Shown here in pieces: positions 1-7,229 of a DNA stretch of 14,839 nt; the stretch's first letter is position 1; each line of letters starts with the position of its first letter. The notes below the pieces were generated by a model, which was not told where the DNA came from, did no database searches, and worked only from the letters and a program-made list of their open reading frames with translations. This DNA comes from an uncultured Cryomorphaceae bacterium. GTDB lineage: Bacteria > Bacteroidota > Bacteroidia > Flavobacteriales > Schleiferiaceae. The position numbers and the translations under genes are program-made. The stretch spans positions 1 to 14,839 of the forward strand of contig CAJWXO010000020.1 of NCBI GenBank assembly GCA_913049755.1, given 5' to 3'.

Positions 1-84
1 GATTGGACTACTGGGGCTTTAGAATGGGATGTTTATCCACAAAATACATGGACCTATATTGGATCTCATAGCAGCAGTTGTGTT
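1..84 (+). repeat. Direct repeat copy A (end of LTD unit)
   Basis: Bases 1-84 repeat at 541-624. The first 55 bases are identical, and there are five differences in total (positions 56, 57, 63, 69 and 82). The repeat lies in frame in the secreted protein and encodes the end of an LTD domain, starting DWTTGALEWDVYPQ. The period is exactly 540 bp (180 codons), which matches one LTD domain plus linker. Copy A is cut by the window edge, so the duplicated unit probably extends further left. Confidence 0.93.
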
Positions 85-2403
85 AGCGGTGGTGGCGGTG
101 GAGGACCTCTTCCCGGAGTATGTTCAGATCTATTCTTTAGTGAATACGGTGAAGGCTCTTCAAATCATAAGTACATTGAAATATACAATCCAACATCAAG
201 TGCAATTTCACTTGCAGGATATACCGTTTACCTAAGTGGTAATGGAGGTTCATACACGAACACTTTTACAAGTAATGCCTCTATTGCTTCTGGTGATGTT
301 TACCTAGTTTCTACAAATCAAGCAGATAGTTTAATTCAGGCTGCTGCAGATACAATATTGTCTTACCCTTCAATCGTTCACTTTAATGGAGATGACGCTC
401 TGATCCTCTTTGATGGAACTGATACTATTGATGTTCTCGGAGTTCCTGGAGTTGATCCCGGAAGTAGCTGGGCAGTCGGTTCAGGATCAACAGCCAACCA
501 TACTTTGGTTAGAATGGCAAGTATAACTGGTGGGTCAACTGATTGGACTACTGGGGCTTTAGAATGGGATGTTTATCCACAAAATACATGGACCTTCATT
601 GGGTCTCACAGCAGCAGTTGTTTTGGAGGAGGACCCACTGGCCCAAGTATTCGCTTTACTGGTTCTTCATCTCAAGTCTTAGAAGGAAATATCACAACAT
701 CCATTGATCTTTATATTCAGCCTGCAGTTACTACAAGCTCTTCTGTGAATCTCAAAATTTCGACGGGAAGTGGGTTTACAGTTGGAACAGACGCTACATT
801 CAATCCTAATATATCTGCTTCAGGAACAATGATTAATATTCCTGCGAATACCGACACAATTAGCATTGATGTTACAGTAATTGATGACGCTATTAATGAA
901 GGTACTGAATATGCTGATTTTATTATTCAGTCTGTCGGAAGCGGCTTAACTATAGGTGTTATTGATAGCATGCGCTTTACTATAAATGATGATGATACGC
1001 CTATACCAACTTACACAATACCTCAAGTTAAGGGTCAAAATTCAGATGGGGTTTCAGATTCTTTAGGAGTTTACTGTAAGGTAATAGGAACGGTTATCGG
1101 TGTAAATACTCAATCTGCTTCAACTGGAAATGTTGCATTTACAATTCATGATGGCTCTGTCGGCTTTGGTGTGTTTTCCCCAGCAAGCTCTTCTCATGGA
1201 TATACAGTAAATGAGGGAGATGTAGTTCGAGTGATTGGAAGCGTCGGCCAATTTAATGGTTTAGCGCAGGTAGGTGCCGACTCCATTGTAATAACTTCGA
1301 CGGGATCTGGAATCCCATCGCCAACGGTAATTACTAGCTTAGACGAGACTACAGAAAGTAATCTAATTAGAGTGAATAATGTCACCGTTATTGATCCAAC
1401 CCAGTGGACAAATGCCGGGTCAGGTTTTAATGTTGACGTAACTGATGGCACAAATACTATCGCATTAAGAATTGATGCCGATGTTACTTTGTTTAATGAG
1501 CCCTGTCCTGTTGGTGTTTTTGATATCATTGGTATTGGTGGTCAATTTGATATGAGTAGTCCTTATACTGGAGGCTATCAAATGTTACCTCGACAAAAAG
1601 AAGATGTTCTCTTCCCTACACCTGCGAGCTACGACCTTGCCATAACAGAAATTATGTCAGGATCAAATGACCCGAATACTAATATTAGTGAAGACTGGTT
1701 TGAAATACATAATTATGGAAATACAGCTATAGATTTATCTGGTTTCTCATGGGATGATAATAGTTACAATGCTGGGACATCTGTTTTCATAAATAACACC
1801 ATTCAAGCTGGTGAATCTATAATTGTATGGGCTGGTTTGTCAACATATAAAGGAAATTTCCAAGGAAATTGGGGGATAAATAATTCAATTCAAGTTATTT
1901 CTTCTGATGAATTAGTAAATAGTGCATTCCCTAGCTTAAGTTCATCTTCAGATGCTGTTGCACTCTATGATACTTCATCAACTCCTATAGAGATTTGCCG
2001 TGCCGCCTATTCTTCAACGACCGCTGGGCGTTCAGTCGAATTTGATACTAACTGCACATATCTTGGAGATGCAATTGTTGGAACTCGCGGAGCTTACACG
2101 TCTGCAGGAGGCGATGTTGGTTCACCAGGAGATGAAGCCTTCCCATTTAATCTTAATACGGATGAGCTTGCCAGGATTTTAATCTATCCAAATCCCGCAT
2201 CAACTGTCGCTACTATTAAAATTCCTGAAATGGGTTATAAAACTGTACGCATCTTGAATTCAATTGGTCAGACCGTTTACAGCCGTTATACTTTAGATTC
2301 AAATATCAATATTGATACAGAGAGTTTTCATAATGGAGTTTTCCTAGTTCAGATTCAAACTTTGAAAAATGAAAAAACATTACGTTTAGTTGTTCAGCAC
2401 TAA
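1..2403 (+). CDS. Secreted multidomain LTD protein with T9SS C-terminal sorting domain (5' partial)
   Basis: The reading frame is open from base 1 to the TAA at 2401-2403 (800 residues visible), so the start lies outside the window; the TTG at 358 is internal. Visible modules, numbered from the window edge: the tail of one lamin-tail (LTD) domain (about 1-27), a Gly-rich linker (28-38), a full LTD domain with FSEYGEG and YIEIYNP (about 41-208), a Calx-beta-like domain with EGTEYADF (about 216-332), a region resembling two OB folds (about 337-538), another LTD domain with ITEIM and DWFEIHN (about 546-714), and a C-terminal domain starting at ILIYPNPAS (about 719-800). The last matches the T9SS type A sorting domain that directs Bacteroidota proteins across the outer membrane, so the product should be secreted or surface-attached. 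No catalytic domain is visible; LTD plus OB modules often accompany extracellular nucleases, so an enzyme domain could lie upstream. Domain calls are from sequence memory; the export call is the strongest. Confidence 0.88.
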   Translation, partial: DWTTGALEWDVYPQNTWTYIGSHSSSCVSGGGGGGPLPGVCSDLFFSEYGEGSSNHKYIEIYNPTSSAISLAGYTVYLSGNGGSYTNTFTSNASIASGDVYLVSTNQADSLIQAAADTILSYPSIVHFNGDDALILFDGTDTIDVLGVPGVDPGSSWAVGSGSTANHTLVRMASITGGSTDWTTGALEWDVYPQNTWTFIGSHSSSCFGGGPTGPSIRFTGSSSQVLEGNITTSIDLYIQPAVTTSSSVNLKISTGSGFTVGTDATFNPNISASGTMINIPANTDTISIDVTVIDDAINEGTEYADFIIQSVGSGLTIGVIDSMRFTINDDDTPIPTYTIPQVKGQNSDGVSDSLGVYCKVIGTVIGVNTQSASTGNVAFTIHDGSVGFGVFSPASSSHGYTVNEGDVVRVIGSVGQFNGLAQVGADSIVITSTGSGIPSPTVITSLDETTESNLIRVNNVTVIDPTQWTNAGSGFNVDVTDGTNTIALRIDADVTLFNEPCPVGVFDIIGIGGQFDMSSPYTGGYQMLPRQKEDVLFPTPASYDLAITEIMSGSNDPNTNISEDWFEIHNYGNTAIDLSGFSWDDNSYNAGTSVFINNTIQAGESIIVWAGLSTYKGNFQGNWGINNSIQVISSDELVNSAFPSLSSSSDAVALYDTSSTPIEICRAAYSSTTAGRSVEFDTNCTYLGDAIVGTRGAYTSAGGDVGSPGDEAFPFNLNTDELARILIYPNPASTVATIKIPEMGYKTVRILNSIGQTVYSRYTLDSNINIDTESFHNGVFLVQIQTLKNEKTLRLVVQH
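541..624 (+). repeat. Direct repeat copy B (end of LTD unit)
   Basis: Second copy of the repeat at 1-84, one 540-bp period downstream in the same frame. Tyr in copy A (TWTYIGSH) is Phe here (TWTFIGSH). Two of the other differences, at 63 and 69, are synonymous third-position changes. After about base 624 the copies diverge into different Gly-rich linkers, so the boundary of the duplicated unit falls at the end of the domain. Confidence 0.93.
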
Positions 2404-2412
2404 TCCAAACTT

Positions 2413-2458
2413 CCTTAATAAAAAAAGCCGATCAATATGATCGGCTTTTTTATTAAGG
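2413..2458 (+). terminator. Rho-independent terminator, probably bidirectional
   Basis: The inverted repeat lies ten bases after the stop of the secreted protein. Left arm 2413-2433 pairs with right arm 2439-2458: twenty base pairs with one unpaired A in the A-run, around the loop AATAT. The core GCCGATC/GATCGGC is flanked by A7 on the left and T6 on the right, so an intrinsic terminator can form in both directions. Its main job is to end the + strand transcript. It could also stop minus-strand transcripts that pass the tRNA terminator. Confidence 0.92.
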
Positions 2459-2475
2459 TGATTTTCTTAAAGTTA

Positions 2476-2503
2476 AAAAGGCCAGCTATTCAGCTGGCCT
2501 TTT
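2476..2503 (-). terminator. Terminator downstream of tRNA-Gly
   Basis: A perfect 12-bp stem (2476-2487 with 2492-2503, core GGCCAGCT/AGCTGGCC) around a 4-base loop. On the minus strand it is followed by a run of Ts, and it begins eight bases beyond the discriminator base of the tRNA gene. This is the expected place for the terminator of the tRNA transcript. A TTTT run on the + strand makes weak activity in the other direction possible. Confidence 0.85.
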
Positions 2504-2511
2504 CGTTATAG

Positions 2512-2584
<73 letters not shown>

Positions 2585-2593
2585 AATGGGTGG

Positions 2594-2623
2594 CAAAAAT
2601 AACAAGAAATACCTCCTTAACAA
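2594..2623 (-). promoter_or_regulatory. Bacteroidota-type promoter of tRNA-Gly
   Basis: On the minus strand, TATTTTTG (2594-2601) fits the Bacteroidota -7 consensus TAnnTTTG. A TTG at 2621-2623 stands 19 bases upstream, as expected for the -33 element. The -7 box ends only nine bases before the mature tRNA 5' end, so the predicted 5' leader is a few bases at most. Confidence 0.75.
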
Positions 2624-2648
2624 TCATATAAAATGAAATTATTGAGGT

Positions 2649-5231
2649 TTATTTAAATAAGGATTTCCATCTTTGGATTAAAAGTAATGCATCAATAGGA
2701 GCAATGGCATTTACATCTAACTGTTCTAACTCTTTCTTTAGTGCTTCGACTTCTGGACTTTCCCATTGAACTAATGACATTTGATAATTAGTCCCAAGAT
2801 CACTGGAATTTTCAGATTTATGTCCATGTAATTGCTCTAACTCTTTTAATAAATCTTTCGCCCTTAGAACAACCGTTTGAGGCATTCCTGCCATCCTTGC
2901 TACGTGAATACCAAAACTATGATTTGATCCACCTGGTTCTAGTTTTCGCAAAAAAACTATATCACCATCATCTTCAAGGACAGAAACATGTTTATTACTA
3001 ACCCTTTCACAAGATTCCTCAAGAGATGCCAATTCATGATAATGCGTAGCAAAAAGTGTAAGTGGTTTGAACGGGTGAGAATGTAAATATTCCGTTATCG
3101 ATTGGGCGATACTTAATCCATCATAGGTAGCTGTTCCTCTTCCAATTTCATCAAGAAGGACTAAACTCCTTTCCGTAAGGCCATTTAAAATACTAGCCGT
3201 TTCTGACATTTCCACCATGAAGGTGGATTCTCCCGCACTTAGATTATCATTTGCTCCAACTCTAACAAAAAGTCTATCTAAAATGCTCAAGTTTGCGGAT
3301 TTCGCTGGAACAAAGCTCCCCATTTGAGCAAGAATTGATATTAATGCTGTTTGTCGCAATAAAGCTGACTTTCCACTCATATTAGGCCCGGTTATCAATA
3401 GTATTTGTTCTTTTGAGGATTCCAACTCAACATCATTTGGAACATAGAATTCACCTTCAGGAAGACTATACTCTATAACTGGATGTCTACCATCAATAAC
3501 TGAGTAGCGATGGTTTTCATTCCAAGTTGGCATGGTCCAAGAATTCCGACTAGCTAATCTGCCAAATGCAAATAAAACATCTACTGAAGCAATACACTTT
3601 GCAGTATTAAGGAGAGACGGAACATAATGCTGTGATTTATTAACTAAATCAGAATAAAGTTTATACTCAAGCTCAGAAAGTCGATCCTCTGCATCTAAAA
3701 TTTCCAATTCCAGAGTTTTCAATTCTTCTGTTATGTATCTCTCAGCATTCACCAATGTTTGCTTCCTGATCCATGACTCAGGAATTTTATCTTTTTGAGA
3801 ATTCCGTACCTCTAAATAATACCCAAAGACAGAATTGAAGTTAATTTTTAAACCCTGTATCCCTGTTGTCTTTGTTTCTCTTTCGAGAATAGCCTCTAAA
3901 TGCTTCTGAGAATCATCCTTTAAGTTTCTATATTTATCTAGCTGTTCATTAAATCCCTCACGAATAACTCCGCCTTTAGAAACAAGCAACGGTAAATCAT
4001 CTCCTAGTGTTTTATTAATTAGATCGGATAAATTCGTTAATGGATCAAGTTTTTCTAAGTAGGGCATCCACTCATTTTCCCCATTTAATTTTTCACCTAT
4101 TGTCTGAACTTGAAAAAGACTTTCAGCAATTCGCATCAACTCTCTCGGCCCAATTCTACCTGTAGATAATCTTGTGCTCAAACGTTCGATATCTGAAATT
4201 AGTCTTAGGTGACTCTCTACTTCTTTTCTATTATCATGAGATTTTAAAATTGATGCAACTGCTTTTTGACGCTGGTTGATCAATTTTAAATCCGTCATCG
4301 GCAAAGCGAGCCATCTTCTTAACATGCGACCACCCATTGGGGTTAAGCAAACATCTAAGACATCAAGTAAAGAAGTTCCTCCATTAACTGATGATCTGAA
4401 TAGCTCCAAATTATTTAGAGTAAACCTATCCATCCATAAATGGGTAGAAGATCTAAGGCGATGAATACTTAAAATATGAGATTTTTGATCATATTTGGAC
4501 TGTTCTAAATAGTGTATTAATGCACCAGAAGCAATCACTGCAAGCCGTGCATCAGAAATTCCAAATCCTTTGATGGTTTTTGATTTGAAATGATCATTTA
4601 TCTTTTCTAAAGCATAATCCCATTGAAAAACCCAATCCTCAATACTTGACGGTGTTCTGTCTCCTAAAAGTCTAGTTATAGAATCAGAGCGTTGTCTGCG
4701 ATTATAAACAACTTCCTTAGGATTAAAACTTTGTATCCATTTATCAATTTCAAGATATGAACCTTGGGCAACCATAAATTCACCTGTTGAAACATCGAGT
4801 AACGCCAGTCCTCCATCATTTTTATCAAGGTGTATTGCTGCAAGAAAATTATTTGAATTACTCTTTAGTAAGCTCTCAGAATGACTAATGCCAGGGGTGA
4901 CTAACTCGGTAACTCCTCTTTTAACTATTCCCTTTACTGATTTTGGATCTTCTAACTGTTCACAAATAGCAACTTTATAACCGGCATTAACTAGGCGGGG
5001 CATATAAGTATCTATCGAGTGATGCGGAAATCCAGCAAGTTCTATTGTCGCTGCGGCTCCATTACTTCTTTTTGTTAATGTTATCTCCAAGGCTTTTGCT
5101 GCCTTTATAGCATCTTGACCGAAGGTTTCATAGAAATCTCCAACACGAAACAATAAAATAGCCTCGGGGTGCTCAGCTTTCATAGAATTATACTGGCGCA
5201 TTAATGGAGTTTCCGAGACGTTTTTTGACAT
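2649..5231 (-). CDS. mutS: DNA mismatch repair protein MutS
   Basis: MutS finds mismatches and small loops in DNA and, through ATP-driven clamp formation, recruits MutL to start repair. The 860-residue length is normal for the family. The N-terminal mismatch-binding motif GDFYETF places the Phe-X-Glu wedge at F33/E35. The ATPase domain holds Walker A GPNMSGKSALL (about residue 615), Walker B with LVLLDEIGRGTATYDG (about 690), and the FATHYHEL switch. The protein ends with the short NAIAPIDALLLI segment common in MutS. The start at 5231 gives MSKNVSETPLMRQYN, which fits the usual family N-terminus. The gene is divergent from the TrmH-like gene (87-base gap). tRNA-Gly follows 64 bases downstream, and no hairpin separates them, so some mutS transcripts may read into the tRNA. 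mutL is not in the window. Confidence 0.98.
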   Translation of the reverse strand: MSKNVSETPLMRQYNSMKAEHPEAILLFRVGDFYETFGQDAIKAAKALEITLTKRSNGAAATIELAGFPHHSIDTYMPRLVNAGYKVAICEQLEDPKSVKGIVKRGVTELVTPGISHSESLLKSNSNNFLAAIHLDKNDGGLALLDVSTGEFMVAQGSYLEIDKWIQSFNPKEVVYNRRQRSDSITRLLGDRTPSSIEDWVFQWDYALEKINDHFKSKTIKGFGISDARLAVIASGALIHYLEQSKYDQKSHILSIHRLRSSTHLWMDRFTLNNLELFRSSVNGGTSLLDVLDVCLTPMGGRMLRRWLALPMTDLKLINQRQKAVASILKSHDNRKEVESHLRLISDIERLSTRLSTGRIGPRELMRIAESLFQVQTIGEKLNGENEWMPYLEKLDPLTNLSDLINKTLGDDLPLLVSKGGVIREGFNEQLDKYRNLKDDSQKHLEAILERETKTTGIQGLKINFNSVFGYYLEVRNSQKDKIPESWIRKQTLVNAERYITEELKTLELEILDAEDRLSELEYKLYSDLVNKSQHYVPSLLNTAKCIASVDVLFAFGRLASRNSWTMPTWNENHRYSVIDGRHPVIEYSLPEGEFYVPNDVELESSKEQILLITGPNMSGKSALLRQTALISILAQMGSFVPAKSANLSILDRLFVRVGANDNLSAGESTFMVEMSETASILNGLTERSLVLLDEIGRGTATYDGLSIAQSITEYLHSHPFKPLTLFATHYHELASLEESCERVSNKHVSVLEDDGDIVFLRKLEPGGSNHSFGIHVARMAGMPQTVVLRAKDLLKELEQLHGHKSENSSDLGTNYQMSLVQWESPEVEALKKELEQLDVNAIAPIDALLLIQRWKSLFK

Positions 5232-5253
5232 ATATTGATCTATATAACAGACA

Positions 5254-5261
5254 TACCTTTG
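5254..5261 (+). promoter_or_regulatory. Probable -7 box for the TrmH-family gene
   Basis: TACCTTTG matches the Bacteroidota -7 consensus TAnnTTTG at every fixed base and lies 57 bases before the ATG at 5319. A TTG at 5235-5237 is 16 bases upstream, slightly close for a -33 element. A weaker minus-strand box, TATATTCG at 5262-5269, directly abuts it and could serve mutS, but it lacks a visible -33 element. Confidence 0.5.
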
Positions 5262-5318
5262 CGAATATAAGAAGTCAAATGATCACCGGCTAAAACTGTT
5301 TAAAAGACTAGGGTAATT

Positions 5319-5855
5319 ATGAAAAAGAAAACTACCGATGAGCTGAATCGATTAAGTCCAAATTCTTATTCAAATTCATTCAAAACTCCAGTTTGGATTA
5401 TCCTAGAAAATTTACGTAGCGCTCATAACATCGGTAGTTTTTTTAGAACAGCAGATGCATTTGGCCTCGCTGGTATATCACTCTGTGGTTATTGTGCAAG
5501 ACCTCCGCATAAGCAACTCGATAAAGTTGCACTTGGGGCAACTGAGTCAGTTGATTGGTTAGGCTTTGATAATGGTTTAGATGCAGTGATAGATTCCAAG
5601 AAAAATGGATACACTGTATTAGGTGTAGAACAGATTCATGAAGCCTATTCCTTGGAGAATATGCCTTGTCCTAAAAATGGAATTGCACTAGTATTCGGAA
5701 ATGAAGTAAATGGCATAGATACAGAAACTCTTGCCCTGTGCGACGGAGCAATTGAAGTTCCACAGTTTGGGATAAAGCACAGTCTAAATGTAAGTGTATG
5801 TGGTGGTTCAGTTCTTTGGGAAGCTACTCGCAGATATCGATTTGATTCAAAATAA
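5319..5855 (+). CDS. SpoU/TrmH-family RNA 2'-O-methyltransferase
   Basis: This is predicted to be a SAM-dependent SPOUT-class methyltransferase acting on ribose 2'-OH groups of tRNA or rRNA in the cytoplasm. The three family motifs are present in order: motif 1 around ENLRSAHNIGSFFRTADAFG (N, G and R of NxGxxxRT), motif 2 ALVFGNEVNGID, and the C-terminal knot motif VPQFGIKHSLNVSV followed by CGGSVLWEATRRY. At 178 residues it is a single catalytic domain without the extra N-terminal RNA-binding domain of RlmB-type enzymes. The segment RPPHKQLDKVALGATESVDW is typical of a group common in Bacteroidota. The sequence cannot fix the substrate, so I give no gene symbol; TrmH (Gm18 of tRNA) is one possibility. 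It is a single-gene transcript with its own promoter and a strong terminator. Confidence 0.9.
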   Translation: MKKKTTDELNRLSPNSYSNSFKTPVWIILENLRSAHNIGSFFRTADAFGLAGISLCGYCARPPHKQLDKVALGATESVDWLGFDNGLDAVIDSKKNGYTVLGVEQIHEAYSLENMPCPKNGIALVFGNEVNGIDTETLALCDGAIEVPQFGIKHSLNVSVCGGSVLWEATRRYRFDSK

Positions 5856-5859
5856 AGCG

Positions 5860-5911
5860 ATAAATGATAACTAAAAAAGGGACATGAGTCCCTTTTTTAG
5901 TTATCATTTAT
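5860..5911. terminator. Perfect 24-bp bidirectional terminator
   Basis: Arms 5860-5883 and 5888-5911 are exact reverse complements around the 4-base loop ATGA. The GC-rich tip GGGAC/GTCCC is flanked by A6 on one side and T6 on the other, so it works as an intrinsic terminator in both directions. It begins five bases after the TrmH-family stop and ends twelve bases before the end of the convergent ompA-like gene, so both units use it. Confidence 0.95.
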
Positions 5912-5922
5912 TTTACACAGAA

Positions 5923-6657
5923 TTACTTAATGAATTGAAATTCAACTCTTCTGTTATGTACATTCTTTGTACTGAGCAATTCGGATTCACCTTTAGTCTT
6001 GATTTCAAAACGAGCTTCAGAAAGCTGAAAAGTAGTGGTTAAAGACCTAACTACAGATTTTGCTCGTCGCTCACCCACCTTGAGATTTACTCTCTCAGAG
6101 CCCGATTTGTCTGTATGACCTACTACACACAATCGAAGACTAGGGTTTGCTTTCATCATTTTTGCAACAACCGTCAATTTTGCTTCGTCCTCTAGGGAAA
6201 CCGTAGCGCTATTTGTAGAGAAGTACATTTCAGGTATGAAAGCTGCTGCAACTTTATTAGTTAAAGTCCCTTCTATCTTTTTACCTTGAAAGTTCACAAG
6301 TGCACCGGAAGGTGTGTTTTGCTCTTGATCTTTTGAATCAAGTACTCCATCACCATCACTATCTAATTCACGACCAGAAGCATCAACGCGTGCACCTCTT
6401 TGAGTAAAAGGATCAGTATCCAATTCATGACGCACTCCATCACCATCAAGATCTAATGCTCTTCCCGACCCATCAACAAGAGCTCCTTTTGGAGTATTGG
6501 ATTCCATATCAAAAGCATCCGATACACCATCACCATCGTTATCAACTTGAACTTTTGCCAAATCACCTTTAAGAGTGTCCACTGTAGCTTCAAGCTCCTT
6601 AATTTGAGCGCAGGAGATAAACGCTATTGAAACAATTCCTAAGATTGCGTACTTCAT
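5923..6657 (-). CDS. OmpA-family outer-membrane lipoprotein with three calcium-type repeats
   Basis: This is a predicted lipoprotein that links the outer membrane to peptidoglycan. The N-terminus is a short lipoprotein signal, with the lipobox FISC placing the lipidated Cys at residue 16. A short helical stretch with ELEATVDTLKGDLAKVQ follows (about 20-37). Three 30-residue repeats come next (39-68, 69-98, 99-128), each opening with DxDGDGV, the thrombospondin type 3/OmpA-linker calcium motif. The C-terminal OmpA domain (about 136-244) has PEMYFSTNSA, VVGHTD with Asp183, and ERRA with Arg198, the pair that normally binds the diaminopimelate of peptidoglycan, and it ends with NRRVEFQF. No beta-barrel domain is present, so this is a Pal-like or anchor protein and not a porin. 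The ATG is two bases after the folK stop (TAA-CG-ATG), so the two genes are almost certainly one operon with coupled translation. Confidence 0.93.
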   Translation of the reverse strand: MKYAILGIVSIAFISCAQIKELEATVDTLKGDLAKVQVDNDGDGVSDAFDMESNTPKGALVDGSGRALDLDGDGVRHELDTDPFTQRGARVDASGRELDSDGDGVLDSKDQEQNTPSGALVNFQGKKIEGTLTNKVAAAFIPEMYFSTNSATVSLEDEAKLTVVAKMMKANPSLRLCVVGHTDKSGSERVNLKVGERRAKSVVRSLTTTFQLSEARFEIKTKGESELLSTKNVHNRRVEFQFIK

Positions 6658-6659
6658 CG

Positions 6660-7199
6660 TTATTTTTTTTCGTTTATTTTATACAAATGTACCAAATTTT
6701 CATCGCTACAAGAGGCTAATAATGAATCCATCGTGGTTTTTTCTCTGGGGTGAATCCAATCAGCCCAATATTCACACAACGGGACTAATACAAATAGTCG
6801 TTCATTCATCCTTGGGTGAGGAACTTCAAGATTCTCCGAAACGTATTCACCACCTGACCAGAGTATAATATCAATATCAATTATTCTGTTCTCATAATTA
6901 TTAGATTTAACATTCCTTGTTCGACCAAGTTTTTTTTCAATTCCCAGGAGAGCTGTCATCAATTTAGAAAGGGAATCTTGCCATTCAACTTCAATCATTT
7001 GATTCAAAAAATCCCTTCCGGTAAAGCCCCATGATTTGGAAGAAAACAAACTTCCTTTTTTATGAATTTTGGCATGTGGAATTATATCACTGATCGCACT
7101 ATTGATAGCTAAAAGTGGATCTAATGAATTGCTTCCTAGCAAAATCAACACCCTGTTATTTTGACTACAAGACCTTACCTTGCGTTCTGTAATTTGCAT
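6660..7199 (-). CDS. folK: 2-amino-4-hydroxy-6-hydroxymethyldihydropteridine pyrophosphokinase
   Basis: HPPK transfers pyrophosphate from ATP to 6-hydroxymethyl-7,8-dihydropterin, the step before dihydropteroate synthase in folate synthesis. The 179-residue protein shows the family landmarks: LLGSN near the start (20-24), the pterin-pocket region with SWGF and DFLNQ (about 56-67), LGRTR (91-95), the metal- and ATP-binding signature ENRIIDIDIILW with Asp108 and Asp110, and PHPRMNERLFVLVPL (from 127). The usual Gly-Pro or Gly-Ala before the signature Arg is replaced by Glu-Asn, a mild deviation. The ATG at 7199 adds about 16 residues before the conserved first strand, and I see no better start. 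The gene is divergent from sppA across only 30 bases and lies directly before the OmpA lipoprotein gene. Confidence 0.95.
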   Translation of the reverse strand: MQITERKVRSCSQNNRVLILLGSNSLDPLLAINSAISDIIPHAKIHKKGSLFSSKSWGFTGRDFLNQMIEVEWQDSLSKLMTALLGIEKKLGRTRNVKSNNYENRIIDIDIILWSGGEYVSENLEVPHPRMNERLFVLVPLCEYWADWIHPREKTTMDSLLASCSDENLVHLYKINEKK

Positions 7200-7229
7200 T
7201 TGAAATAATTATAAACTTTAAAATTTGTC

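Noticed and set aside
29..235. 68-codon open frame on the + strand in another phase
   Set aside because: It overlaps the real LTD reading frame, which continues through it with a conserved domain.
358..360. TTG as the start of the secreted protein
   Set aside because: The frame is open to base 1 and the upstream codons encode a good LTD domain (YIEIYNP and onward), so this TTG is an internal Leu codon.
1194..1529. 111-codon open frame on the - strand
   Set aside because: It lies fully inside the secreted protein gene, has no recognisable domain, and has no promoter or ribosome site that I can see.
5232..5318. Small RNA or hidden peptide in the mutS upstream gap
   Set aside because: The 87 bases contain promoter-like boxes but no stable hairpin and no open frame with a plausible start.
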